Shown: positions 49,047 to 60,017 of the stretch, in pieces
Position numbering within the stretch: position 1 is the first letter of the stretch
Layout: each line of letters opens with the position of its first letter
Origin: Gracilaria caudata
Taxonomy: Eukaryota; Rhodophyta; Florideophyceae; Gracilariales; Gracilariaceae
NCBI GenBank assembly: GCA_030374735.1
Contig: JASCIV010000013.1
Span: forward strand, 1 to 64,000
DNA: 64,000 bases
Reading direction: 5' to 3'
Made by a program: the position numbers and the translations under genes
Notes under the pieces: generated by a model
The model's input: the letters and a program-made list of their open reading frames with translations, nothing else
Databases searched by the model: none
What the model was told of the DNA's origin: nothing

Positions 49047-49878
49047 GTCGGCGTTGCATATGACATTTTTGACGTCTCGATTGAGCTTTTTGCGGAGAGT
49101 TTGGGAGTTATCTAAACTGCCTTGTAGGGATAATCGCGATCACGACATTCTTGAACGGTAGCTGACCTTCGGCGGCGTCTCAGTAGGTGACGTCCTCCTC
49201 CTATGCGTAGTTTCTGGCAAAACTACAACGTTCATGACGTGCCCCCCGCATTCCATGTGCTCCTGACTTTTGAAGGCGAACTCCCACCATTCCCGGTAAC
49301 ACTAGTTTCTTGCGTGTTCTTGGCCATCATTATCCCGGTTTCGAGTATAAACAGTGGATATCTCGCATTGGCGCCTGGTTCGACTGACCAAGGGTTTGTA
49401 CCTAGGTTACAGCCACATACCAATACTAAAACCGCTCTTATGCTCTGCATGTTTACCTTGCATTGGAAACAAGCTGTCCATTACGTATACAGTTCACTCG
49501 CAAACGCTCAAGATCAGAATTATGACGCTGTTTCGATTAACACGAACTCTCATATAGCTTATGAGTGGATCACGCGCCCTCGTCAACTGTCGCTTCCATG
49601 AGACTAGAAACAAAACGTCGCTAGAATGTTCAAGAAAACCGAGTGGCATCTCACGAGAGATGAAGGAATGACTTTGAACTAGGAACGAGCCGGTTCCAAA
49701 CGACGAAGCAATGTGACGACGTTGTACAAGAGTTTTCATGTGCGCTGTGTTTTATGTACATGTCGCGGAGATTATAGAAAACCAAATTCGCGAGCTCTTG
49801 ATTGCCTTTGCCGAATGCGGTGGACTCCGTCCACGTTGGCTGTTTGAGAACAATCACCAAGAAGCCGCTGATAGTTAT
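49047..49878. other. Convergent gap, SDR / SPT3
   Basis: No gene or clear repeat. Small frames on both strands look like chance. Confidence 0.6.
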
Positions 49879-51039
49879 TCACACGAAATCATATAGTCCT
49901 ACATGGAGACTGGCCTTGCCGCCCCAGCCTCGTTCCTTCAACTTACCCAATGCTGCATAAACATGGCACGGCATCAGTCCTTCCCTTCTAGGTCGCATGT
50001 GAAACCTGCGAGTATACGGCCTATTAAGAAACAGTCGAATCTCGGTTGCGAGTTTGTGAACATAGGCTTCGGAGCAAGGAATGGTGAAAGCCGCACCAAT
50101 TCCGTGACTAAGCGCTTCAAGGCAATGCCTCTCCTTGTTCCATGTCAGCGAAGTTGAACTGGACAGCTGAGATTGAAGCTCACAGTTGTAGCGGCATAAC
50201 AGCGCTGTTTGAATAAGCTGACCTGTCAACTCCCACGTCAAATGCGCAATAGCTGGTAGATCTTGCTCTGTACATGGAGTTGCAAGCCATTCTTTGAAAA
50301 GAGTCGCTCGGTCAATGCCTCGAATCTTGGGATCAGGGGAAAAGCTCTCATACTTTGCGAACGAAATAGATTTGCAGTGCACGAGATACGTATACTCGGC
50401 AGGCGACATACTGAAGCGGAGGGACTGCAGCAGTTTCTCGGACCAGAGCGTGAGCATATCAGGGTAGGCGCCATCGAGAAAGGGGTCAATGAAAGCCGTA
50501 AAGGGGTCGCCAAGTCGCGGGATTGGCACCCTTCTGTTCATCTGACACATCTTGAAGTAATTATTCAACCTGTGAATAGCCCTAGCATCCAATCGAGAAC
50601 AAACGGCACCAAGTCCGCCCGGCGCAATACGACGTACCTCGTCCCGGACGCAGTCCTCCACTAATTCCAGCGTATCCCTAGCACAATAGCGCACATCACC
50701 AAACGAAAACAGCAGGCACTGAAACTCCTGCGAAAACACTCTGCTATACGGCGTGACCAGTTTCACATCGGGAAGAAACGGCGCACCGCGCAATGTGAGA
50801 GTGGATTGACTGTGTGCGACGGAGAGAGGGCGCCCGCTGCGCTTGGGGTTTCGCGGCAGCTCGCGTGCGCGTTTGCGAGGGCGGGCTGACGAGGTAGATG
50901 GGGAAGAAGGGAGCTTGCGCTTTTCTAGCCGACGGGGAGTTGCGGGCGGTGTGGCGGCGGACGTTGGACGCGCGCGGGATTTCGACTTGGTTCTCGGATT
51001 GGGCGATGCCGATACGGGCACGCGCGGGGTGCTGGTCAT
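49879..51039 (-). CDS. SPT3: SPT3-like SAGA subunit (double histone fold)
   Basis: 386 residues. The N-terminal ~95 are basic and disordered (PRRLEKRK, RPRKRAREL). A first histone fold follows: FSQEFQCLLFSFGDVRY, then a helix ending LVEDCVRDEV, like the YxxxI-x-x-MLxxFGD start of SPT3/SUPT3H. The second part, MSPAEYTYLVHCKSISFAK, aligns with SPT3's M-T-x-x-E-Y-x-x-x-S-x-C-R-x-x-SF, and IAHLTWELTGQLIQTALL with its second fold L-x-F-L-T-F-E-I-V-Q-x-L. The C-terminal CHVYAALGKLKERGW matches the final helix. SPT3 helps SAGA deliver TBP to promoters. The call rests on pattern comparison, and length is within the family range. Confidence 0.78.
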   Translation of the reverse strand: MTSTPRVPVSASPNPRTKSKSRARPTSAATPPATPRRLEKRKLPSSPSTSSARPRKRARELPRNPKRSGRPLSVAHSQSTLTLRGAPFLPDVKLVTPYSRVFSQEFQCLLFSFGDVRYCARDTLELVEDCVRDEVRRIAPGGLGAVCSRLDARAIHRLNNYFKMCQMNRRVPIPRLGDPFTAFIDPFLDGAYPDMLTLWSEKLLQSLRFSMSPAEYTYLVHCKSISFAKYESFSPDPKIRGIDRATLFKEWLATPCTEQDLPAIAHLTWELTGQLIQTALLCRYNCELQSQLSSSTSLTWNKERHCLEALSHGIGAAFTIPCSEAYVHKLATEIRLFLNRPYTRRFHMRPRREGLMPCHVYAALGKLKERGWGGKASLHVGLYDFV

Positions 51040-52284
51040 GACGTGCGCCTTCGATGCGCACTGATAAGCGAGCCAATCGTGGCGTCTTTGCCAGCGCCGT
51101 TGTGCAATGTGACATCAGTTATGCTCAAGGCGGCGGGAAAAGCCCAAAATGCAAACAGGCATAAGCTTACCTTCATTAGATATGTGGCTTTTAAGATATC
51201 ATGATGATGATCATCATGATCATGATACTCTTGAACACGGTATCAGTGCTGCTTTGCACGGCTACACGAATGTTCGAACTGTTTGATAACCCTGATAGAC
51301 TCCATCGTTCTAGAACCACAAACGGTTATCGTCTCCCTGCGCAGCAAAAGATACATCCCGTCACTGCGTTCCAAAGGTAACGAATACCTGCTGGTAACCT
51401 AAGATCCTTTCTACGACGGCTCTTTTCTGTGACCCTATTGAACGTGTCTTAGTCCCCTTCGGTGAGTCGCTGGGGCGGCAGCTTTACCGCTTCTCGTCAG
51501 CACCTGATGGTATCTATGGACCTCTCTACGCGGCCACGCTTTTTTTCTGCTCTGTTAACCAGGATACCACTTGATAGCAGTCGGAAGCCCGCCAACGAGT
51601 TTTACCGAGCGAGTCACAACAGAGATGGGTTTCGGTGTGGATTACCACATACATCGTATTCACAAACCTTCTTTTCTTTGATCGCACCTTGATGATCGTT
51701 CGTCTTGTGGTCCCGGTGCATTGCTTGTCCGTCATCTCTTTTCAGAGAAGGCCAGACCGTTTCGTTTCTCACGTTCAACCTGAGGTTCTATAGGTGTGTA
51801 TCATTTCGGGACAACGCATTGGAGCTCGGTTATGAACGAAAATATCCTATGGAAGTTTGCATCTTGCCCCCTTATCATAACTCTTGATCCGAGCGATATG
51901 CTAGTCACGCTCCCAATACCATAAGAGCGGCTTTGAGGGGGGATGAAATCAAGCCCATGTTGAGATAATCGTATTTGGGTGAGAGGGTTGTTAACTACCC
52001 TCTTACGACCTTGTCTCTTAGGACATCGCATGCGCTTGTGCTCATGGCAAAGCATTCGCCAACATGAAAAACAACAGTGCTTGCTGCTTTACTTATATGC
52101 GCCCAAGGCCGCGCTACGCGACCAAGCCACAATGCCCATGGAACTCATGGATGCGCTCCACTGAGTATAATACACCGGCTGCATCACTACACGTACTGCA
52201 CTTGACAGATGCTAACTAGCTCCGAAGGAGCCTATACGCTACACTCATAGTCTTAAGAAGTAATTAATCTAGGATACCCGTAAC

Positions 52285-52306
52285 AGAGAGAGAGAGAGAG
52301 AGAGAG
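52285..52306. repeat. (AG)n microsatellite
   Basis: Eleven AG dinucleotides. Confidence 0.9.
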
Positions 52307-52358
52307 TTAACTACCCTTAGGGTACAAGGGTACGTATCGCATTCAGAGCTGGTTCAGA

Positions 52359-52404
52359 GTCTGAAGTTCAGAGTTCAGGTTCAGACAGACTCTGAACTTC
52401 AGAC
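52359..52404. repeat. Perfect hairpin, 16-bp arms
   Basis: GTCTGAAGTTCAGAGT and its exact complement lie around a 14-nt loop. Confidence 0.9.
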
Positions 52405-52443
52405 CAACCTCCCGGCACCCGGCGAGATCGATTATAACACTAC

Positions 52444-52460
52444 GAAGGTAGAACGCTAAC
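52444..52460. repeat. Dispersed hairpin motif
   Basis: GAAGGTAGAACGCTAAC, a slightly decayed short form. Confidence 0.7.
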
Positions 52461-52923
52461 AACAAACAGTACACGGCTTAAAAACGAAAGTCAGACCCGC
52501 TCATTCGAAGTGCCACAGTATGATACTGTTATCACGCTCACAATCCGGTCTTACCAACATAATGTTAGATGACCGAAGGGACCGTCTCCCATTGTACGAC
52601 CGAAAAATGGCTCATTTCGAAGGAACGGGGATGTCTTACGACAGGCATACAAGCGACGTTAATTTGTACGCCATGGAATGCGTTTTGGATCACTTCACCG
52701 TTGGCGTCGTCCTGTAATCAACTTGCTACGCCTCAATCCCAATAGGATACTCCTAGGTCATATTTGAGCCTCTTCTGCATTCGATTCTCTTCAACAATTT
52801 GACGAACCTGAGACACGAAAGAGTTAGACTGCTCCTCCTCTTCAAGACGTCATCTTCCGAAAAGGCCCGGACACATGTCCCGCTTCAAAGCCAACCAATT
52901 TGCACTGGCAGTTCTATGATTAC

Positions 52924-55900
52924 ATGGATTTTCTTCATCTTCTCCCTTGTCAACCGCTTCAAGATGTCCTCACTGCTCTCCATGCCCTTCAAGAGCGTTA
53001 CAATCTTTTCAAATCAAACGAAGATGAACTAAAGTCTTTACTACAAATATATCCTACCCTCCAAGAACATATAAGTTCCGTGGAGAAGCGCTGCCGACTA
53101 AACCGTTTTCATTTCTCTGCTGAGAGCGAAAACCTGTTTCGAAGCTATACAGATAAGTTGCGTTCAACTTTTGTTTCGGATTACGAGGAGATTTCCAAAC
53201 TCATCCAAACAGGAAGAAAATGGAAAAATCGTATGCGCCGATTCTTTCGTGCCGAAGACATATCCGAGCGTCTTTCAAGCTTGACAGAGAATGCAGCGGA
53301 ATCCAAACAACTAATTTTGGAGCTTTCAACGCTGCTTGCAAACGCCGAAGTGTTGGAAGCGCATTCCAAAGAGATTCGAGAACATGTCACTGCGGAGGGT
53401 CAAAAGCAGGTGAGAGAGTTAAAACAGCATTTCAATGTACAGCCCAGCAGAGACGAATTTCGACCAGCAAGAAGCGGAGAAGCCGTCAGCGCGAATCCGA
53501 CTAACCTGGCGTTTGATTTCGACTCGCGTGATGAAGAGGGTAATCCCAAGACGTATGAAGGAAGGCTTAAGGCTGTAATACTGGAAAATGAAAAATGCTC
53601 AGAATGCAAGGTTACCGGAGTCGTTGGTGGGGGCGGTACTGGGAAGAGCTGTGCTGTCCGTGAACTAGCCAGAGATGAGGATATTCTAGCGCTATTCAAA
53701 GGTGGAGTGTATGAAATGAAACTTGGATGTGATTCACATGAGAAGACTATTATCAAAGAGCTGTGTAAGATAGTAAAGTATTCAGGAGGCAAAGAGCTGG
53801 CCAACGAACTTCACAAGGAGAAGGAAGTTGTAGATGTAATATCAGGTGCTAGCTCTTGGTTTCGGCAGCATACTTGTCTTTTCATACTGGACGACGTTTG
53901 GGATACGAATGACGTAAGCGCAGGATTGGTGACACAAATATCACGGGTAGCGAGCAACGACAGGAGCCACATCGTATTCACCTCAAGGAACCTTAACTTA
54001 ACCTACAGAGCTGCTCACAACACTATTGAATTCCACGCCAGAGATCCGCTGTCTTCGCAATCGAGAGCTATGTTGATGACGACGGCAAAGATGCATCGAG
54101 ACGATCCCAGATATACAACAACAGGAGATGGCATCACAGAGATATTAAGGCTCTGTGGAGGCCTGCCAATCGCTTTGGCAATCGCTGGTCGATTTGCAAG
54201 TGTAATATCTCGAACGCACAAGGACCCTTGGCGAAAATTGAATGCAAGACTTACGTCGAGAGGATCTCCATTGTTGCATGAAACGTCCGATGCCTGTGGT
54301 ACGGTAGGAAAGATGATTGAGGAAGCCACAAGTTTTCTTGAATCTGAAGGAGACAAAGATACAGTTTCTCACACACCAATGTCATACGCGGATATGATGC
54401 AATCTTTATGCGTCTTGCAAAAGCAAGAATTTGCACCATTAAGTATGTTACAAAGATTGTGGAAACTAAAGGATGACGAGGAAGCACGAACAGTGATGGA
54501 GTCGTTTCGGGACGTTGGTTTAGTGAAGGATGAAACAAGGCGCAAGGGAGACTCCGAGATGGAAGGTCTTACCATTCATGACTTAGTGAATGACTACTGT
54601 ACCTCAACAGCTAGAAAAGCGAAAATGAAGGCGGCTCATCATCGCGATCTACTCGACGGATATATTAGCATCCAAAGCGTATCAATCGAAAAGATCGTGC
54701 ACAGGAAAACAATATGCCGAACGTGGTGGATTCTGTCGAAGACTGCAGATGGGGATATTTGCGATCATGTGGTTCGGCATCTGATAGAAGGGGATATGAT
54801 CGATGAAGCTGTGGAACTCATGCTTGACCCAAGATGGACCGTGGCAATTTTGAAAACCAGTGAAAGACTACAACTGGAAGTTGATCAGGAGAGACTCGTA
54901 GAAGTCTTGACGGTGCGTATGCCACACGGAGCAAATAGAAAGATTGAAGCCTTAAAACTTCTTGCTAGTGCGGTTAGATTGAGCACAGTTTACGTTGCAG
55001 ATAACCCTCAAGAAGTTTGGTTTCAATTGTATGGACGATTGGTGAGTTGGCTGAACACTTCTCCGGAAATTGACGAATACATAAGAAAGGTAGAGCAGAG
55101 CGCTGAAAGACCTTGGCTAAAACCAAACGAAGGTTGCTTGATTCCTGCGGGGGGACAACAGGCGGAGGTTATGCATCACAGTTCTGCGGTTCATGAGGTG
55201 TACGTCACCGATGATGACGATGTTGGTGCTTGTGGTATCTTATGGAATGAAAACAATTTGGAAGAGGTCTGGGTTAGCAGAAGAGCTCGTTTGGACCGTC
55301 GCCCTTCCGTTTGTAGCCTGATGTTGGAATCACCGAATGTAAGTGCCAAGGTTTACCAGAATCCATCGCCAGCGGCAAGGGCTCGGGAATTTCCAGTTTC
55401 TGTATGCGCATCTCACGGAAAGAGTCCTTCAATATTAATTATAGGTTACAACAGTGGAAAGCTGCAGCTGTGGGATACCGGGACCGGGAAACCAATCAGT
55501 GAGGGTCTAGAGGGCCATGAAGACTATGTCACATGTTTAGCTTTGTCAAGTGAAAGCAGTATGTTTGTTTCGGGATCAAAAGATAAAACAGTTCGATTTT
55601 GGAGTCTTCAAGAAGGAAAGGAAGGAAATCGAGTTGGGAAAGTATTTCGTGGCCATGAGCTTGGCGTGACATGCGTAGCAATCTCGAGCAATGGTGAAAA
55701 GGTGGTATCTGGGTCATGGGATGCATCAATCCGAATATGGAACGTGGCAAACACTGAAGTTCTAACTATGGTCTTGAACGGGCACCGTAAAGGAGTGAGT
55801 TGTATAGCCTTGTCGCGAACTGGAAGAACAATTGTGTCCGGATCCGCGGACAAGACTGCTATATTGTGGAACGCGGAGACGGGGGAACCTATTGGAGCAC

Positions 55901-57039
55901 CATTAGTCGGTCACTCTAAAGCGCTTGCGTGCGTTGCTCTCTCGAAAGACGAAAGAACGGTTGCTTCCGGGTCTTGGGATAAGAGCGTTCGTGTCTGGGA
56001 CACGGAAAGTGGCAAACAGATTGGAGATGCTTTGCAAGGGCATGAGAAAGGAGTGCGACGTATTGCAATTTCGAGTGATGGGCTTCGAGTGGTTTCTGGA
56101 TCGAGTGATAAGACGGTTAGGGTCTGGAATTTGCAAAACAAGCAGCTCCTCGGAGATACGATTCAGAACTGTAAGAGTGGGGTAACTTGTGTTGCAATGT
56201 CTCCGGATGAGAGGATTGCAGTTTCTGGTGCTGTCAATTCAACCATCAAGGTTTGGGATGTCGTTAGCGGCAAACAAGTTGGGGAGACACTTAGGGGACA
56301 TCGACGAGGAGTGAAATGCGTTGCGATATCAAACGATAACCGGATTGTGTTGTCTGGTTCTGCTGACAACACGATTCGACTGTGGTCTATTTCGAGTGGA
56401 GAGCAAATAGGAGAGGCCTTTTGCGGCCACGAGAAAGGTGTGACGTGCGTTGCGATATCAAAGGATGGGAAGAGAGTAGTATCCGGGTCGCGAGATAAAT
56501 CCGTCCGTGTGTGGAACGTGGAAACAGGGGAACAAGAAGGAACTACTTTCGTCGGGCATCAAAAGGGTGTTACGTGTGTTTGTATATCATACAGCGGGAG
56601 TCTGATTGCGTCTGGATCAAGAGATGAAACTATACGGGTTTGGAATGTGGCGAAAGGGATACAAGTATGTGAGACTTGGCAGTTTGGTGACATACCTAAG
56701 TTAATCTGCTTTCATTCGTCTGCACATGAAAGGTACAACGGACTCGTGCTTGCATCAGCACAATCCGAAGCCGAAGAGAGGACCTTTGACTGGGAAAGTG
56801 GAGTCGAGAAGAACAGAGAGGGGGATAGTCATCTTCCGTCCTCACGGAGTTCCTCAAACTCTTCCGCAGATTGTTTAATAGTTCCTGAAGATGGTTTGTC
56901 AATTGGGCTACGTAAAGGAGTGAGGCGTTTGGGAAGTTTGGAACGAAGAATTGATCGCACTGAATGGATTTACAGCCCAAAGCACAAGACTTTGCTTGCT
57001 TTCACGCCAGGTGCGCTTCATATCAAACTGGTTGAATGA
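52924..57039 (+). CDS. NLR-like STAND protein: helical bundle, NB-ARC, WD40
   Basis: 1371 residues from the ATG at 52924. The upstream frame stays open to a TAG near 52826 without another ATG, so a 5' exon is possible. Residues 1-160 form helices resembling MLKL/HeLo-like four-helix bundles (ALQERYNLFKSNEDEL, FVSDYEEISKLI). NB-ARC spans ~195-560: P-loop VGGGGTGKS (~234-242), Walker B LFILDDVW (~319-326), sensor-like HIVFTSRN, GLPIALA (~413-419) and an MHD-like IHDLVNDYC (~551-559). A helical linker runs to ~820. Nine GH-type WD40 repeats plus one degenerate blade span ~840-1242 (for example GHEKGVTCVAIS, SGSRDKSVRVWN). A polar tail ends it. STAND proteins are nucleotide-driven switches that sense ligands and trigger immune or death outputs. 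This role is inferred from domain order. Confidence 0.9.
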   Translation: MDFLHLLPCQPLQDVLTALHALQERYNLFKSNEDELKSLLQIYPTLQEHISSVEKRCRLNRFHFSAESENLFRSYTDKLRSTFVSDYEEISKLIQTGRKWKNRMRRFFRAEDISERLSSLTENAAESKQLILELSTLLANAEVLEAHSKEIREHVTAEGQKQVRELKQHFNVQPSRDEFRPARSGEAVSANPTNLAFDFDSRDEEGNPKTYEGRLKAVILENEKCSECKVTGVVGGGGTGKSCAVRELARDEDILALFKGGVYEMKLGCDSHEKTIIKELCKIVKYSGGKELANELHKEKEVVDVISGASSWFRQHTCLFILDDVWDTNDVSAGLVTQISRVASNDRSHIVFTSRNLNLTYRAAHNTIEFHARDPLSSQSRAMLMTTAKMHRDDPRYTTTGDGITEILRLCGGLPIALAIAGRFASVISRTHKDPWRKLNARLTSRGSPLLHETSDACGTVGKMIEEATSFLESEGDKDTVSHTPMSYADMMQSLCVLQKQEFAPLSMLQRLWKLKDDEEARTVMESFRDVGLVKDETRRKGDSEMEGLTIHDLVNDYCTSTARKAKMKAAHHRDLLDGYISIQSVSIEKIVHRKTICRTWWILSKTADGDICDHVVRHLIEGDMIDEAVELMLDPRWTVAILKTSERLQLEVDQERLVEVLTVRMPHGANRKIEALKLLASAVRLSTVYVADNPQEVWFQLYGRLVSWLNTSPEIDEYIRKVEQSAERPWLKPNEGCLIPAGGQQAEVMHHSSAVHEVYVTDDDDVGACGILWNENNLEEVWVSRRARLDRRPSVCSLMLESPNVSAKVYQNPSPAARAREFPVSVCASHGKSPSILIIGYNSGKLQLWDTGTGKPISEGLEGHEDYVTCLALSSESSMFVSGSKDKTVRFWSLQEGKEGNRVGKVFRGHELGVTCVAISSNGEKVVSGSWDASIRIWNVANTEVLTMVLNGHRKGVSCIALSRTGRTIVSGSADKTAILWNAETGEPIGAPLVGHSKALACVALSKDERTVASGSWDKSVRVWDTESGKQIGDALQGHEKGVRRIAISSDGLRVVSGSSDKTVRVWNLQNKQLLGDTIQNCKSGVTCVAMSPDERIAVSGAVNSTIKVWDVVSGKQVGETLRGHRRGVKCVAISNDNRIVLSGSADNTIRLWSISSGEQIGEAFCGHEKGVTCVAISKDGKRVVSGSRDKSVRVWNVETGEQEGTTFVGHQKGVTCVCISYSGSLIASGSRDETIRVWNVAKGIQVCETWQFGDIPKLICFHSSAHERYNGLVLASAQSEAEERTFDWESGVEKNREGDSHLPSSRSSSNSSADCLIVPEDGLSIGLRKGVRRLGSLERRIDRTEWIYSPKHKTLLAFTPGALHIKLVE

Positions 57040-60017
57040 TAGTGATCATAATTACACTCTGCGTATCACTGTCGGGTGCTACGGTTGAAGAAGAAAACAA
57101 TCCAAGAGAACTGTCTGTCCTTGTTCTTGGCCTCCGTTGGAGTTCCGTTTGTAATTGAAGGCTGTTGTCCAAAATAAAGAAGAAGAAGAACTGTCTGTCC
57201 TACGGGAAGATGCTCAACCTGCATGCGTCTTGGTTGCCACTTCTTCCCCTGTCTTCCCTGTGACTTGGCATCGCTCGTAAGCTTAAACTTCTATCCTTGG
57301 GTTCACGAGAATCCCTGAATGTGAAAGGCCTTCTTTATGTGCCAATAAGGGCTACTCTCGCTGTTGTCAAGGCCCTTGGCCAAAAGGTAAGGATAGGCCC
57401 AATATTTGCTCAACAGTCTTCGAGGAATAGCACATGACGTCAATAGTCAGGAAGAAGAATCTTGGATGAACGTGTAGAGACTGTTTGCTCATGCGTTGTG
57501 ATTGTTTATGTCTTTCAACTTCACCATCAGATGATCTCGGTCATCCAGGATGCGATCGTTTTAGAAGTTCTGAGAATAGCGTACTCAGTCAATGCCGAAG
57601 CCCAGTCGTGAGGTAGAGACGATGCTGCGTGCAGTGCGAGAAAGTTAGAAAGCTGTAGACCTCGAGTTGTTGGACGTTGTCAAGCGCGAAGACGATGAAA
57701 AGGATTTCACAATGTTCAAGTTTCAAGAGTTCACGTACTGTATGTACAGCACGGGGCGCACTACCCTTGGTACAAGGCCCGACTCTACCTTCACGTGTGA
57801 AATCACGCTTGCTAAGAAGGGGCCTGAGTTGTGCTATATACAGACCCACAACGCTTACCCTCAATATCTTCGTGGTTATCCCCCTTACCGTCGGTATCCC
57901 TTAACCTTCGCCAACTTTGTTCTGTAGGCCGGTTTCTACCTAGCGAAAGCGGTTGGCAGCTCAGGGAGAAAAGAAAAGGGAATTAAGGTTTCATGAACCA
58001 TTCTGTATTACAACTCACGTCATCCGTTTGTGATCTGATCCTTACGAGCCAACTTGCAGGGTTGCATTCGTTGGCAAACTATTGAATGAGAGGGCAAGTC
58101 AACTCTCGTGGTCGCGGAGCAGTAGGCAAAACTGAAGAGCAGGCAGTTGCGATATTTCGTGTGCTCGCTAAGTGGAACGAGACGGCATTGATGCTAGGAC
58201 ACGTTGCGGTACGTAATATCGTTGTGAGAAGGGGGTTCCTTTATGCAACGAATACGACTTCAACATTTGTAAAGGGCTAGCCTTTTTGAACATTGTGTTT
58301 CGCATCGCAGTCCTCGAGTGTCAAGCGTGCGGCTCAGCGAGAACAGGTTGGCAGTTCCTTGGACAACGAGCATGGACGCAAGAAGGAGGACGTGCTCATA
58401 GGACCCGGTTTCTGGACAAGATATCATGAGCACACAAGACACAAGCTAACGAGGTTCAAGCATACAAATCTGCCACACTCACCCCTATAATATCGTTTAA
58501 GGAGGAACAAGAATGTGCCGACACAGCGAAAGTAGTCCAATCATTCCGCGGTAACCTACGTGCCTGTACAAGTGACAGGGTCATCCATGTTAAATATTCG
58601 AAGAGCTAGCACAAGCAACGTGACACTATTGTGCATTGTATATGCTTTAAAGCACACCCAGTTGAGGGGTGGAGTAAGCGTGTCTATGTCGCACAAGACA
58701 AAACAATGCACACTATAACCTTATTAGAAGTGCACAGCAGGTAAACTTCGAAAGTAACGCTCGCAAGAGCTTCCGATACGAGAGAAGCTATTCAGACTGC
58801 CTTTCGCCTACGTTTCGTAAATTCCGATAGATCTCGGGTATTCCAAGACGATTCTACCAAAGGTATAAAAATCTTGAAGGCCAGAGTGAGGTCGACAGAG
58901 GACGGAGGGTAGATTGAAACTGGATGGAAGTGATGGAAGTGATCAGGCTTTGACTTAGAACTGGGTCGACGGGTGGAACAAGAGCAGTTGAATTGCCCCT
59001 ACCGCAGTTCGGTAGCGCGCGGATACTACTAATACGCCATGTATAGAAGAAAATGAGTGGCCCTCAACAAACGCAAGGACGTTGAAAGTTTTCGAGTGGT
59101 TGGAAAAACAAGTTGTCACAAGAGGAAGTACATGCGCTCATGTGTTGTGCGTGTCAAGGGAGTTACGCTAAACTCGGAACCGCCTTGGGTGGAAGAAATG
59201 CGCAGAGGCGTTGTTATTTGCAATGCGTTGCGTTCAAATTGGAAAGAAACGGGTGAATAGCTGGATTAACAACAGCTGATAGAGACGGACGGGGCGAGAG
59301 TTGTTTTGACAGCGTTGCGCCTGACGCCCAAAGCCAGAACCTGATGGCAACCAGTAAGGTTGCGTGCGAAGAGCCAAGCGCTGCAAGCCCTGAGGTTTCA
59401 ACTTGGACATGTACCTCGGCAAGTTATCCCTATGCCCGCTGTCTACGTTGACGGTGGTGTGGATATTTGAACTTGCTGGTCACCGTGCAGTTTTGCTGAA
59501 GAGTCACACAGGCGGTGCGGCTGTGCTCCACGGTGAGTGCATGTGACGTAGCATGGCGCACGAGCACGTGGTGGAACGACGGGGTGACGGGTGAGACGGA
59601 CATGGCAAGACAACTTACACGCGGTTGACTCGCTGTGATGTGCTGTAGACGCCATGAGGCGGGAGAGCAGTGTTGGAGATCAAACGATGAAAGCTGCAAT
59701 GCATCACAGCTCGCAGATGAATCATATGCGCCCCTCCCTTTCGCATGCGCAACGAAAAGGCAGCGCTTCGAAACGCGGAGAGAGAAGGCGCAGTGATTGC
59801 GGATGTAAGCGGACGACAATCACGTGAAGCATCGAGCACGTTTTTACAAGATCACGTTGATAAAGCACAAATAAAGATAAAGAAGACCCCAATCTCAAAC
59901 GCCAAAGAGCTATTGACGGAGATCACGCATCGCTCAATCCTCAGTAACAAAGCGTGCAGACCCAGCACTTCGTGGCACCAATCCTAGAGCGAGTGCATGA
60001 ACCGTAAGCAGAGTGAA
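57040..60017. other. 3-kb gene-poor region
   Basis: Holds a transposon-like 3' end with AATAAAG (57163-57184) flanked by two GAACTGTCTGTCC direct repeats about 80 bp apart, and CTACCCTTGGTACAAGG at 57761-57777. Small frames at 57.7, 58.1 and 59.1 kb are not convincing. Confidence 0.6.
57163..57184 (+). repeat. 22-nt block shared with 34.6 kb region
   Basis: Identical to 34615-34636, containing AATAAAG. Confidence 0.7.

Larger units (their letters stand above)
51040..52923. other. 1.9-kb intergenic region rich in palindromes
   Basis: Contains a (TCATGA)-type palindrome at 51197-51227, (AG)11 at 52285-52306, CTACCCTTAGGGTA at 52311-52324, a hairpin at 52359-52404 and hairpin motif 52444-52460. 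No gene supported. A 5' exon of the following gene may lie near its right end. Confidence 0.6.
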
